A stretch of 64,000 bases of DNA from Amborella trichopoda (taxonomy: Eukaryota > Streptophyta > Magnoliopsida > Amborellales > Amborellaceae): positions 7,242,097 to 7,306,096 of the forward strand of contig NW_006494789.1 of the NCBI RefSeq assembly GCF_000471905.2, in the 5' to 3' direction. The translations under genes and the position numbers were made by a program. This document shows positions 53,275 to 64,000 of the stretch, one piece after another; position 1 is the first letter of the stretch, and the number at the start of each line of letters is the position of its first letter. The notes below the pieces were generated by a model. It was not told the origin of the DNA. It did not search any database and saw nothing but the letters and a program-made list of their open reading frames with translations.

Positions 53275-54120
53275 TGCAGTCGGCTCTAGACATTGCCAAT
53301 TGTGAAAAGATGGGAGAGGGAGGAAGAGAACTAACCGGCGCTACACTTGCACCGGCTGCAATGGGAGAGAAGCAAGGGACAGTGATCGAGCCAGCGCTTG
53401 GCTACACCGACTGCAATAGAAGAGAGACAAATCCAACCGATGTTAAGCTTCACCGACTGTGATAAGAGAGGAGAGACAAATTCAATTAGTATTGAGCTTC
53501 ACCGATTATGGAGAGAGAAATCCAACTGGTGTTGGACTTCATCGACTGTGACAAAAGACGACAGAGAAATCCAACCGGCGTTGGGGTTCACCAACTGTGA
53601 CAAGAGGAGAGAGATTCACCTGGTGCTGGGGATGAAACAAGAAGAGAGAGAAATTCAACCGGCACTGAGACTTCACTGATTTCATTTAGAAGAGGTGAGA
53701 GAAATCCATCTGGCACTAGGCTTCGCCAACTGTGACAAGATGGAAGGGAGAGAAATTCACCCGATGTTGGGGATGAAAGAAGAAGAGAGAGAAATTCTAC
53801 TGGCATTGAGGCTTCACTGATTGCATTAGATGAGGTGAGAGAAATCGAGTCGGTGCAAGACTTCACGGACTAATGGAAGTGTGACATGAGGGAAAGGGGA
53901 AAGAAAGAGATGAGAAGAAGAGGGAGAAAGAGATAAAGATGAGAAGAAGAGAGAGAAAGAGATAGAGATGGGAAGAAGAGAGTCAAAGAGATAGAGATGA
54001 GAGAGAAAGGAGAAAATAGAAGAGAGGAGATAAAAAAGAAGAGGAGAGCAAAAGATGGGAGGAGAGTAAAAGTTGGGAGAAAAAAAGAGAGGAGGAGAGA
54101 GAAAGAAGGGAGGAGAGAGA
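53275..54120 (-). repeat. Hairpin array (53,275-53,880) and pyrimidine tract (53,880-54,120), E5 LTR
   Basis: On the minus strand about 12 units 'CACAGTCGGTGAAGCYYAAC...CGGTTGGATTTCTCTC'. The plus strand shows GA-rich runs. Loop AAGCC as in E1/S, stem as in E3/E4. Confidence 0.8.
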
Positions 54121-54252
54121 AATTTACCTATCCGAAGGGTACTAGCCCTTTTCTTCACTCTCTCCAAGACGTACTCACAGGCTCGAGCAAGAATGGAAAT
54201 TTCTATTGAATGATAAAAGAATGAACTAAGGGTTACAATTTAGGTTTGCACA

Positions 54253-54260
54253 TTTATATA
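54253..54260 (-). promoter_or_regulatory. LTR TATA box (E5)
   Basis: TATATAAA on the minus strand, in the usual context. Confidence 0.75.
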
Positions 54261-55545
54261 GAATTGGGCCCAAACGTGGGTGAACACCCAAAACTACCTA
54301 AAATTGATGGTAATTAAAATTATTCTGATTTAAAGAAAATTAAGAAAATAGGGTGCAAAATAATTGTTTTTCTCCTGCCTAACAATTCATGAAATTTCAG
54401 AATCATCCCTGCTGCTGCCCTAGAATTTATGTGATCTTTCGTGACTGATTCGAGTTTGCTCTGATGCAAGTTTGATCGAAAAATGATCATTGTCATGTAG
54501 TGCTCAGCATGGCGATCAATTTGATATCAATTTTGAGCCAAGGATCACGTTTTCGAGCCATGATCATAAGACTTGAAATTTGCTTGAATCTTAGAAACTT
54601 CGGATCGATAGTGCACTGGCTCCTTAATGTTTTTTCTGTGACTAAGAATGTTGTCACGATCGTGTGCCAACAAACAAATGCGATTTGGAGCTCGAACGAA
54701 GATTTCTCCAGTTTTGCGTTTTAGTCAAAATTTGAAATCCGGCGGTAAAAATTTACAGCAGATTTGATGCCTTTGTGTCTGAAATTAAACCGTTGATCGT
54801 ATGCAAGGTTCGGACCAAAGATAACCTCGGACCTCACGTACATAATGCAATTGGTTTCGTGCCCATCGGGTATGCGAGCGTCATGATCTTGCTGCTCGAG
54901 CGAGGCGTACAGCTGTTGATTTTTCTACAAATTCCTTCATTGATCAGCGACTTCCATTTAGTTTGTCTCTCTGCTCAGGCATCGTCATGGAGTGTACTAC
55001 ATATTGAATTTTTTGTCTTGATGGGACGAAAAAGCTCACTAAATTTGAGAGCAATCCGACTAGGAACGAGTGAGATATAGGCCCCAAAAGTGACTGCCGG
55101 TGATTGTAAAAATAGCCACCTTCTAATGGTGTTTTGGTGCAGTGAGGCCACATGGGAATAGTGTGTGGCCTACCATTTTTAGTCTTTCACCCATAACTTG
55201 GTCCTGGAGTGCCCGATTAAGCCGAAACTTGACCCGAAGGGGGCGACTGTGCCAGATCAAATGGCGGTGGTCCCATTGCTGTTTAACGCACAAAAAGTAA
55301 AGCTCTAGTTATGTGATCCAATTTAAGGTGCTAGAAACCGATTTTTCTGAAATTATTTCTTTGTGTTCACTACATTAGACATGTTTGATCGCTATGAAAC
55401 TTGGCAGGTGGTCTTTTGAAGTGCTGATGAATATTCTGACCAGTTCTGGGGCCATTCCGAGACCGTCAAGAATTTCCATTGTTTTGTAGGATTTATTAAC
55501 CTGCTTCCTACCAGGAATCAAGTTGCTGAAAAATATGTTCAAACA

Positions 55546-55560
55546 GCTTGCCCCTCTGAG
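55546..55560 (-). promoter_or_regulatory. E5 polypurine tract (PPT)
   Basis: Minus strand CTCAGAGGGGCAAGC directly before the LTR; compare E2 at 10,812. Confidence 0.6.
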
Positions 55561-57480
55561 TGTTGTTCTTCAAGAGAAGCGAGAAGGACAATTGTTCAAA
55601 TTTCCTTCGGCTTATACTTTTTTTCTTCCTAGCCACAGAACCATGTGAACACCGAGGAGAATCACATAATGGTGTGACAAAGCTTCTCAGACATAGGGAT
55701 GCCTTGTTCATGGGTCCATTCGTGGAGACTTTAGGGGGAGAAGGGACTTTTTTGTGGCGTTTGTTTGCTGCTACACCAAGTTTGCTTTTGACGATCAGAG
55801 TACCACTATGGGTCTTGTCTACAAAGTCCAGTCTGGGGCAGGTTCTATTAGCCGATCTCGAAGGTCTGGTCGTGCCAGCTAGAAGAGCTGATGTCTCTGG
55901 CAGGTTCCACCCTGGCTTTGTCAGTTTCCTACCTTGGAAGGATGATGACTAGGCCACTTTATCATCTAGCCTCATGGAGAGAGGCGTGCACATTTCATGC
56001 ATGGGGAAAAGGTCCATAAGAGGAGGAGGGGGTAACTGGGCAAGTTGTTACCTAGCTTTGAAAAAGGATGTTGACTGGGCAGGTCGTTACCCAGATTTGA
56101 AGAAGAGATAATGATTGTGCAGGTCATTACCCAGCTTTGAAGAAGGGATGATGATTGGGTAGGTCGTTACCCAGATTTGAAGAAGGATGTTGACTGGGCA
56201 GGTCGTTACCCAGCTTTAAAGAAGGGATGATGACTGAGCAGGTCGTTACCCAGATTTGACGAAGGGATGTTCCATGAAGAAGGATGTTGAATAGGGTACC
56301 GATTCGCCCAGCACCGAAGAAGGAAGTTGACTGGGCTACCTGGTCACTCAGGACTAAAGAAGGATGTCGATTGGGCTACCTGTTCACACAGTACTGAAGA
56401 AGGATGTTGACTGGGATACCTGTTCACCCAGGATCGAAGAAGGATGTCGACTGGGCTACCTGTCCACTTAGGAACGAAGAAGGATGTCGATTGGGCTACC
56501 TGTTCACCCAGGACCGAACAAGGATGTCGACTAGGCTACTTGTTCATCCAGGACCGAAGAAGGATGTTGACTGGGCTACCTATCCACACAGGACCGAAGA
56601 AGGAAGATGAGGGATGATTTTAACGTCTACACCTTGCTGGATGTCCTGATGATGAAGGGAGTGTTGGCTGAATCTGCCTGTGGAAGCGAATGTTGCGTCA
56701 AGCTAATTTTATTGCTCCGAGCCCCCTTTATGGGATTTTTTTTTGACCGGGCAAGTGGTGTCGTAAAGATAGTTTTCACTAATCCTCCTTTTATTAGGCT
56801 CTTTTACCCATGGCTTGATAGCCATGTCTGCTCTTTTTCCATTTTTACTCACAATGCCCTTTCGGGTTTTCACCGTGCCCATTTTTTTATTCACGGAACT
56901 CTTTTACTCATGGTTTCGTGACCATGCCCATCCATCATTTTTACAAATGGTGTTCCTTTGTTCAGGTATACACCATGCCCATTATTTCATCAATTTTTTT
57001 TTTTTGAAGGCGTGTTTTTAGGGTCATGCCTTTGGGAGCTACGCGAAACAATTTAACGTCATGTGGCTTGGACGTGTACTATAGTTTTAAGGTCATACGG
57101 CTGGACCATGGTGATGATGAATAACAGTCTGTGGTGCCCGTGGAGTGAGTATGGGGGTGGTTTGACTCACTTGGGGAAATGACATTAGGCTACCTATGTG
57201 AGATGGATGATGTATGACGTGTGAGTGGGCATGGTGACCCACTAACTTATAATGAATATAGATGGCAGGATGGTTTGTCATTTTGTGAGCGCGGGTGAGA
57301 CTCACTAGGGTATGAGGAATGGTGATGAAGTGAATGAACTCAGTGAAGAGGTAATGAAAGTGGCACGTGCACACTAACAGGTACGTTAAGGAAGGCGTGC
57401 GTGAAAGTGCACGTAAAGGCATGTGCGAGTATGTGAGGGTAAGTTATTGTCCTACCTCCCAAACCTGTGCGAAGCAGTTT
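55561..57480 (-). other. E5 3' region, conserved terminal block with 40-bp arrays
   Basis: Flanks match E2 10,821-12,362. Inside, 56,030-56,620 is an E5-only insertion of two related 40-bp arrays. Open frames across the array are repeat-made. No gene otherwise seen. Confidence 0.65.
56030..56620. repeat. Two related 40-bp tandem arrays (about 15 units)
   Basis: First array (about 56,030-56,270): 'tgggcaggtcgttacccag', 'ctttgaagaagggatgatgac'. Second (56,285-56,620): 'tgggctacctgttcaccca', 'ggaccgaagaaggatgtcgac'. The GAAGAAGGATG half is common to both. E2 and E3 lack them. Confidence 0.9.
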
Positions 57481-58765
57481 ATTGTCATGCCAGCAGAAGG
57501 TGTACTATGGTTTACGGTCATACAATTGGACCATTGTTATGCAGTTTAAAGTCATACAACTAGGATCGTGCAACTAGAACTCCGCTACAGTTTATGGTAA
57601 TATAGTTTGTACCACGATGCTGAGCCTTTTATTGTCACGGGGCTAGGACGTGTACTATGATTTAACGTCATATAGCTTAACCGTGGTTGAGCAGTTTAGG
57701 GTAATGCAGTGCGGATCGAGGCAGAGCAGTTTTGGGTCTTGCAGTAAGGACCGTGCAGTTTAGGGTCATGCAGCTAGACCTCCGCTACAGTTTAAGGTCA
57801 TATAATTTGGACCATGCAGTTTATGGTCGTGCATCTAGACCACCGTTATAAGTTATGGTCATATAGTTTGAACCATGGTACTGAGCCTTTTAACGCCGTG
57901 CGGCTAGAACATGTACTATTGTTTAAGGTCCTATAGCTGGACCGTGGTTGAGCATTTTAGGGTCATGCAGTGCGGATCGAGGCTGAGCAGTTTCGGGTGT
58001 TGTAGTATGGACCATGCAGTTTAGGGTAGTGCAACTAGACCTCCACTACAATTTAAGGTCATATATTTTGGACCTTGCAGTTTAAGGTCGTGCATCTAGA
58101 CCACTGCTACAATTTAGGGTCATATAGTTTGGACCATGGTGTTGAGCGTTTTATCGGCATGCGGCTAGGATGTGAATTATGGTTTGAGGTCATATAGCTG
58201 GACCATTGTTGAGGAGTTTAGGGTCATGCAGCGTGGATTGAGGCTGAGCAGTTTAAGGTCTTCCAGTATGGACCGTGCAGTTTAAGATCGTGCAACTAGA
58301 CCTCCACGACAGTTTAAGGTCATATAGTTTAGACCATGACTATTCAATTTAAGGTCGTGCAACTAGGCCTCAGCTATAGTTTAAGGACATATGGTTTGGA
58401 CCATGCAGTTTAGGGTCGTGCATCTAGACCACCGCTACAGTTTAAGGTCATATAGTTTGGACCATGGTGCTGAACCTTTTATCGTCATGCAGCTATAATG
58501 TGTACTATGGTTTAAGGTCATATAGCTGGACCGTGGTTGAGCAGTCTAGTGTCATGCAGTGTAGACCGAGGCGGAGCAGTTTAGGGTCTTACAATATGGA
58601 TCGTGCAGTTTAGGGTCGTGCAACTAGACCACCACTACAGTTTAAAGTCATATAGTGTGGACCATGCCTTTTAGGGTCGTGCATCTAGACGACCGCTACA
58701 GTTTAAAATCATATAGTTTGGACGATGGCTGTGCAATTTAAGGCCATGCAACTAGACCATTGTGT
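57480..58765 (-). repeat. E5 35-bp minisatellite
   Basis: About 36 units, reverse of the E3 array. A higher order is visible: blocks of about 250-300 bp return with the markers 'tgagccttttatcgtcatg' and 'tagctggaccgtggttgag' (57,620, 57,890, 58,140, 58,470). Confidence 0.9.
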
Positions 58766-58789
58766 GGGTCCCCATGTATGTGGAGCTCT

Positions 58790-59215
58790 ATGGGGAATAG
58801 GTCTGTGGATGGCAATTTGACTCTCTGGAGATAAAATGGTTAACACCATACACAAGCAGAGGACTCAGAAGGATGACCAATAGGGGCAGTCTTCACTTTG
58901 GGGTTCGTGGGGCAAGCTTACTCCCTGGGGTGAATGGTGAGATTGACTTCCTGGAAATGAGATAGATTAGTGTGAAACAGACCTATCGAGAATTAAAGAG
59001 GTAAGAATGACCTTAACTTCGATGGGGTTAATAGGTTGCAGTATGGGTGCGACTCTTATGGGGATGAGGTACAACTCTTGACTCCATTAGGGATGATGGG
59101 TCACAGTTTGGGCGCAACAGACTGGGTGCAACATCACTGGGGATGACAGGACATAGCTTGAGTGAAACCTCACTAATGATAAGTGGTAGGATGCACAAGA
59201 GTTCAACCTGGAGTA
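58790..59215 (-). repeat. E5 PBS-related repeats
   Basis: Plus strand GACTCTCTGGAGATAAAATG (58,819), GACTCCATTAGGGATGATGGG (59,080) and CATCACTGGGGATGACAGG (59,132). Complement of the PBS in the element strand. Confidence 0.6.
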
Positions 59216-59224
59216 GGTAACAAC

Positions 59225-59620
59225 AGGGTGTTAGAAATACGGCCGGTGCCAGGTGGAGCGGTAGTGGTTTCTGACGCGTGGTCAACTGACGCTGAGTTGT
59301 CAAAAACACAACCGAAGCTGGGTTGTTAAAGACTCAGCTGACGCTATGAACAACCTGTTATATGATTTGAAGACAACCGGCACTAAGTTAACCAGTGCTG
59401 GGATCGTTTGGAAACAAACCCGGTGCTAAATCAACCGGCACTAGGGTTGTTTTGAAAACGCACCCGGCGCTAAGTCCACCGACGCTAGGGTTGCTTGGAA
59501 ACACACCCTACTCTAAGTCAACCATCATTAGGGTCGTTTTAAAAATGCATATGGCACTAAGTCAACCGGTGCTAGGGTTGTTTGGAAGGTAACCGATGCT
59601 ATGTCAACTGGCGCTAGGGT
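59225..59620 (-). repeat. E5 core repeat block 2
   Basis: Eight to nine units of about 45 bp: 'cggcgctaagtcaaccggtg', 'ctagggttgtttggaaacac'. Confidence 0.75.
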
Positions 59621-59707
59621 TGGGTCGATGAGAATTACCTCGCTTGGCTTCCCTTGCACAAGATTGGAATTCCCAATTTTTGAGGGGCATTCGAGGGTGG
59701 TGAAGGC

Positions 59708-59714
59708 TATATAA
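59708..59714 (+). promoter_or_regulatory. Antisense TATA block, E5, about 1.05 kb upstream of the PMD ORF
   Basis: CTATATAAGGGGGACAAAAT on the plus strand. Conserved with E2 and E3. A 1-kb leader with repeats would follow before the ATG at 60,764. Confidence 0.5.
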
Positions 59715-59765
59715 GGGGGACAAAATCCCATTTTCCCTCATTTTTTACTAGGGGTAAAAGAAAAC

Positions 59766-60401
59766 TTAAGCACAAATTTTCTTTAACCGTGAGGAGAGGG
59801 TGTACCCGGTTGAAGTTCCGGCGAGCAGTAAGACTTCAACAGAAGTTTGTAGGGAAGGTTCTTTGGCGGGCAGCAGGATTTCAACGGTTCGGCAGGGACG
59901 ACCTTCGACGAGTAGACTTTGCCAAGAATTCGGTGAGGTTGCAGAGAAAGCAGCAAGGAAAGGAGAGCTCTCTAAGGATCTTTCTAGGAAACACAACGGT
60001 GAGTATTTCCACATGCATTGAGAGGTTTTTGGGAATTTTTAAGGGACTTCACGAAGGTTGTGGTAACTTTTTGACACTGTTCGTGGTGTTTGCAGTGGTT
60101 TTTTGTGAACTTAGGAGAAGTTTGCGGAAGTTTTCGATGGGGTTCTGGTGATGTCCAGGCCAAAAACGTAGGCAAGAAAGTTTTCAGTGGGTTTTCGATC
60201 ATATAGTAGAAGTTCCGACAGAAGACGAGCAGTCACAAGAGGTGGGCCGTATGATTGTAGGAGGTGAACGATTGTGGAGGTGAGCCATCGTAAGGAAGGT
60301 GTACGGTTTCGGAAGATGTGGTGACGGTTAGCTGTCGCTCGTGTGTTAGGCGGGCACCAAAGGACGTGACGACGATTGTTAGTAACCACGATTGATTTCA
60401 C
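59766..60401 (-). other. E5 counterpart of the sense extra ORF, broken
   Basis: Minus strand frames 60,111-60,401 (end AYVFGLDITRTPSKT, compare E3 AYIFGLDFTRTSPRN near 24,440) and 59,766-60,014 (end TSTGYTLSSRLKKICA). They show frame-keeping stretches shared with E3, but no continuous ORF. Confidence 0.3.
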
Positions 60402-60429
60402 GGTGTCACGTCTAGGAATCGTGGCACGT

Positions 60430-60740
60430 GTGAGAATTCACTCACAGCAGGTGCTGGCCTTTGAAAAGCTCAATCGACGCTGGGTGTTGGCAATCTCAAC
60501 CGACGCTGAGTGCTGATAAGAATCAACCGACATTAGTCGTTTGATAGGCAACCGGTACTGAGTGTTGGCAATTCAACCAACATTGAGTACTAAAAGACTT
60601 AAGCAGCGCTAGTCGTCTGGCACGCATTCAGCATTGAGTGCTGGCAATTCAACCGGTGCTGAACAATTGAAAGACTCAACTGACGTTAAGTGTTGTCAAA
60701 CTCAGCCGGTGCTGGTCTAGTGTCTTAGCAACAATTTGGG
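60430..60740 (-). repeat. E5 core repeat block 1
   Basis: About nine units of 30-35 bp: 'ctcaaccgacgctgagtgctggcaa'. It lies directly before the PMD ORF. Confidence 0.7.
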
Positions 60741-60763
60741 AGTAAACCACCAAACCCTTTATA

Positions 60764-61784
60764 ATGGCTGGTTCTTCTAACCAAATTCCCTAGGTGAAGA
60801 GGCTTAAAAGAGAAGGAGAGATCGACGTCTGTGATTTTACAGGTGAAGTTTTATCAAGGTGTGAGCCCATTTGTCTTACTCAGCTAGTGTACGAGCCAGA
60901 GTGGCCCCTTAATGTCACTTTCATTACTGACCTTGTTTGTTTCGAAGTGCGTGAGGGTAATGATGGCAACGTCAGTACTGAAGAAGGGATGACACTTCTT
61001 CATTGTATGCATCGAAACATAGCTTCCGGGGAGAATTTTCCTACCTTAGGGAAGAATATGGTACAGGTAAAGGAATTACTAAGGTGGTCAGGAAAAGGCC
61101 TTCAGATTCAAGGCGAGCATCAGTATCTGAAGGGATACACTTCCTAGACTACCAAGGTATTGGCAACATAAAAAAGTACTCTTGTACATGCTTCGCTATT
61201 AGCAGCGGTCCAGTGTTCATGCAATTATTATGACCGTTGCTCCAATACAATAAAGGTGTTACTGGAGACATGGAGCTATGTCAGCAATACTTGGCTTCTT
61301 GGTCATGGCGAAGCGCGGATCTCTTTGCTAGATCTTCATTTCATTAGAGGCCTCCCGATGATTGGGGCTATGTATGATGAGTTTGTGCCCCCAAACTCAG
61401 TCTTCTTTGGTGGTGTTAACTTGGGGGATGAAGAGCCACCTGGTAGCCTTCAAAAGATCTTTGAGGCCTACCACTCGATTTTCGACCGATCTAACAATGG
61501 CAGGGTAACTTTTACAGAATGGGTGAACTTCTTTTGTGGGGTTTATCTCGAGGGCAATCAGGGTACTCCGAAGCGAAAAGGGAAGGCTGTCGCAAAGGAG
61601 ACACCTCCCATATATCAACTTGAGACTAATTTTGGCCTTATTCCTGTGCAAATTCAAGCTTCCTGGCTGGGGGGGACGACATTCGTCCAGGCATACTGTA
61701 TGTGGCCTGTGACATGGCCCGAGGGCGTGAGTATGCCCTTGCTCAGCCAGTCTTGTGAAACATATACCATGGAATAGGGGCCAC
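60764..61784 (+). pseudogene. Plant mobile domain (PMD, 'aminotransferase-like') ORF, antisense to E5, interrupted by E6
   Basis: ATG at 60,764, TAG ten codons later. Readable pieces: 60,794-61,147, 61,003-61,233 (REEYGTGKG, SEGIHFLDYQG), and 61,256-61,777, which has LLETWSYVSNTWLLGHGEAR, SLLDLHFIRGLPMIG, then a Lys-rich linker. A frameshift at the G run near 61,672 moves the PMD end into another frame: DDIRPGILYVACDMARG, YALAQPVL, stop, NIYHGIG, where E6 begins. W...GE...L.D...GLP and the RPG...MA.G...L..PVL..IYHG series is typical of PMD proteins, which occur in plant genes such as MAIN/MAIL1 and in transposons. Host gene or element extra ORF: I favour the latter because it starts right behind E5 repeats. 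Confidence 0.65.
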
Positions 61785-63083
61785 TGTTTGAAAGTATTTT
61801 TCAGCACCTTGGTCCCTGGTACGAAGCAGGTTAATAAAGCCTACAAAACAGTGAAAATTGTAGATAGTCTCAGAATGGCCCCAGAACTGGTCAAGATCTT
61901 CATCAACACTTGAAAAGACCACCTGCCAAGTTTCATCACGACCAGGCATGTCCAAGATAGTGAGCACAAAGAAACAATTTTAGAAAAATTGGTCTCTAAC
62001 ATCTTGAAATGGACCCCGTAATTAAAGCTATACTTTTGGTGCATCAAATAGCTGTAGGACCACCACCATTAGATCTTGAACAGTCGAAAAAAACCTGTAC
62101 AGGTCAAGTTTCTACTTAATTGAGCACTCCAAGATAAAGTTATGAGTAAAAGACTAAAAACAGGAGGCCGCATACTATTCCCGTGTGGCCTCACTGCACC
62201 GAAACGTCAATAAAGGTGGCTTTTTTTACAATCACCGGCAGTCACGTTTGGGGCTTATATCTCACTTGTTCCAAGTCAAATAGCTCCCAAATTTGGTGAG
62301 TACATTCATCTCATCAAGACGAACAATTTGATGTGTCGTACGCCCCTTGACGACGCCCGAGCAGAGAGAAAAACTAAATGGAAGTCACTGATCCGTGAAG
62401 GAAGTTGCATAAAATTCAGAAGCAACACACCTCGCTCGAGCAGCTAGATCACAACGCTTGCATATCCGATCGGCACGAAACTAATTCCATTATGTGCGTG
62501 AGGTCCGAGTCTATCTCTGGTTTGAATCTTGAGTACGATGAACGGCTGGATTTCACACATAAAGGCATCAAATCTGTAACAAATTTTGACCGTCGAATTT
62601 CAGATTCTAGCTAAAACTGCGAAACCTTCTTTCGGGCTCGGGCTCCAAATCGCATTTCGTTTGTTGCCACGCGATCATGACGTCCTGCTTAGTGCACTAT
62701 GATGAAGAAATCACAAAAAAAAATTAAGGTATGAGCATACTATCTATTCGAAGTCTCCAAGATTCAAGCAAATTTCAAGTCTTATGATCGTGGCTCGAAA
62801 ACGTGATCCATGGCTCGAAATGGGTATGAAATCGATTGTCATGTCGAACCTTACAAGACAATGATTATCTTTCAATCAAACGGGCATTAGAGCAACCTTG
62901 GATCAGTCATGGAAGATCACACAAGTTTGAGGGCAACAACAGGGACCTTTTTTGAAATTCCATGAATTGTTCGATAGGGGCAAAACAGTCTTTTTGCACC
63001 TTATTTTCTCAATTTTATTTAATTCATAATAATTGTATTAGTTTTGAGCATTTTGGGCATCCACCCATGTTTGGGCTCAATTC

Positions 63084-63091
63084 TATATTAA
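63084..63091 (+). promoter_or_regulatory. LTR TATA box (E6), weakened
   Basis: TATATTAA in place of TATATAAA. Confidence 0.55.
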
Positions 63092-63237
63092 CGTGCAAAC
63101 CTAAATTGTAAAAGACCCTCGGTTCATTCTTTGTTCATTTAATAGAAATTTCCATTCTTGCTTGAGCCTATGAGTACGTCTTGAAGAGAGAGAGAGGGGA
63201 GAAAAGAAAAGGGTCGGTACCCTTCGGGCAAGTAACT

Positions 63238-64000
63238 TTCTCTCTCCTCCCTTTTTTCTCTCTCTTCCTATCTTTCTCTCTCCTCTTCTTTTCTATCTTC
63301 TCTCTCCTCTTTTCTCCTTTCTCTCTCATCTCTATTTATTTTTCTCTTCTTCTCATATTTATCTCTTTCTCTCTCTTCTTCTCATCTCTATCTCTTTCTC
63401 CCTCTTCTTCTCATCTCTATCACTCTCTTTCCCCTCTCCCTCATGTCTCTCTTTTGTCAGTCAGTGAAGTCTGTCACCGACTAGATTTCTCTCTCCTCTT
63501 CTAATGCAATCGATTAAGCCTTAGAGTCGGTTGAATTTATGCCTCTTCTTCTTTCAACCCCAGCACTGGGTGAATCTCTTTCTCTTCTCTTGTCACAGTC
63601 GGTGAAGTCTAGTGGCGACTGGATTTATCTCTCCTCTTCTAATTGCAATTGATGAAGTCTCAACACCTATTGAATTTCTCTCTCATCTTCTTTCATCCCC
63701 AACGTCGGGTGAATCTCTCTCTTCTCTTGTCACAGTCGGTGAAGCCCAACACCGATTGGATTTCTCTCTCCTCTGTTATCACATTCGAGGAAGCCTAGTG
63801 CTAGTTGGATTTCTCTCTCCTCCTTGTCACAATCAGCGAAGCCCAGCGTCGATTGGATTTTTCTCTCCTCTCTTATCACAGTCGGTGAAGCCTAGCACCA
63901 GTTATTTGTCTCTCTTCTATTACAGTGAACGAAGCCCAACGCCGGTTAGATCTCTCTCCCTTGCTTCTCTCCCATTGCAACTTGCACAAGTTTAGCGCTG
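63238..64000 (+). repeat. Pyrimidine tract and hairpin array (E6)
   Basis: CT tract to 63,450, then about ten units such as CACAGTCGGTGAAGCCCAAC...CGATTGGATTTCTCTC (63,731-63,770), continuing to the window end. Closest to E5 in unit sequence. Confidence 0.8.

Larger units (their letters stand above)
52513..55545 (-). repeat. E5 3' LTR (about 3.03 kb)
   Basis: Minus strand starts TGTTTGAACATATTTTTCAG at 55,545 and ends near CACTTAACC at 52,513. Contains all LTR blocks in order. Confidence 0.85.
52513..61784 (-). mobile_element. E5: Tat-lineage element on the minus strand, 3' part
   Basis: 3' LTR 52,513-55,545, PPT, conserved block, minisatellite, PBS-related repeats, core repeats, sense extra ORF remnants, antisense TATA, and an antisense PMD ORF. 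Cut at 61,784 by E6. No gag-pol inside the window. Confidence 0.75.
61785..64000 (+). mobile_element. E6: 5' LTR of a further element of the family (cut by window end)
   Basis: Starts TGTTTGAAAGTATTTTTCAG inside the PMD codons for YHGIGA. Preceding GCCAC (61,780-61,784) is the expected target copy. TATA-like TATATTAA at 63,084-63,091; pyrimidine tract 63,238-63,450; hairpin array from 63,450. The PBS should follow beyond the window. Confidence 0.75.

Noticed and set aside
56404..56610. Small repeated peptide ORF
   Set aside because: Made by the 40-bp array; no relative outside it.
61771..61784. Polypurine tract before the E6 LTR (which would make it a 3' LTR)
   Set aside because: The bases are the codons for YHGIGA of the PMD frame; E2 and E5 have a different tract (GGGGCAAGC) at the true position.

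Overview
Plant nuclear repeat DNA. I see no convincing single-copy host gene, rRNA or tRNA. The window is built almost entirely from copies of one large Ty3/gypsy LTR-retrotransposon family. The signs for the Tat lineage (Ogre/Retand relatives) are the order gag, reverse transcriptase, RNase H, a second archaeal-type RNase H (aRNH), integrase; a primer-binding site for tRNA-Arg; and a very long 3' region full of tandem repeats between integrase and the 3' LTR. The host is a seed plant, probably a flowering plant with a large repeat-rich genome; I cannot name the species.

Layout (E = element, S = solo LTR). E1 (+) is the outermost copy: LTR to 2,231 (cut by the window start), PBS, leader, then gag to 8,384. 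A solo LTR S (+, 2,989-6,581) sits in its leader. E2 (-) is inserted in the E1 gag: 3' LTR 8,385-10,811, 3' region 10,812-12,367 continuing at 30,634-33,700, integrase to gag 33,700-38,820. E3 (+, 12,368-30,633, 18.3 kb) is inserted in the E2 3' region and is the only copy with both ends in view. E4 (+, from about 38,829) is inserted in the E2 gag: LTR, PBS, leader ORF, gag, RT, RNase H, aRNH, integrase, 3' region to 52,512. E5 (-, 52,513-61,784) is inserted in the E4 3' minisatellite and shows its 3' LTR, its 3' region and, antisense to the element, a plant-mobile-domain (PMD) ORF. E6 (+, from 61,785) has its LTR inserted in that PMD ORF and runs out of the window. The missing right halves of E1, E2, E4, E5 and E6 should lie beyond 64,000.

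Every coding region is decayed. Many stops sit where the related copy has Arg, Gln or Trp, as expected from cytosine deamination. The best preserved pieces are the E4 gag middle, RT core, RNase H and aRNH.

The non-coding design is the most interesting part. Each LTR has a TATA box, a poly(A) signal in five of the copies checked, a long pyrimidine tract, and then an array of about 45-60 bp units made of a short inverted repeat plus a CT-rich spacer, all in the transcribed U5. The stem sequence differs between subfamilies while the hairpin layout is kept. The 3' region holds repeats that match one arm of those hairpins, repeats complementary to the element's own PBS, a 35-bp minisatellite, and an antisense TATA block upstream of a conserved antisense ORF (PMD in E5, a different short frame in E2, E3 and E4). 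Repeats at both ends of the RNA that can pair with each other suggest a 5'-3' interaction not explained by standard annotation.
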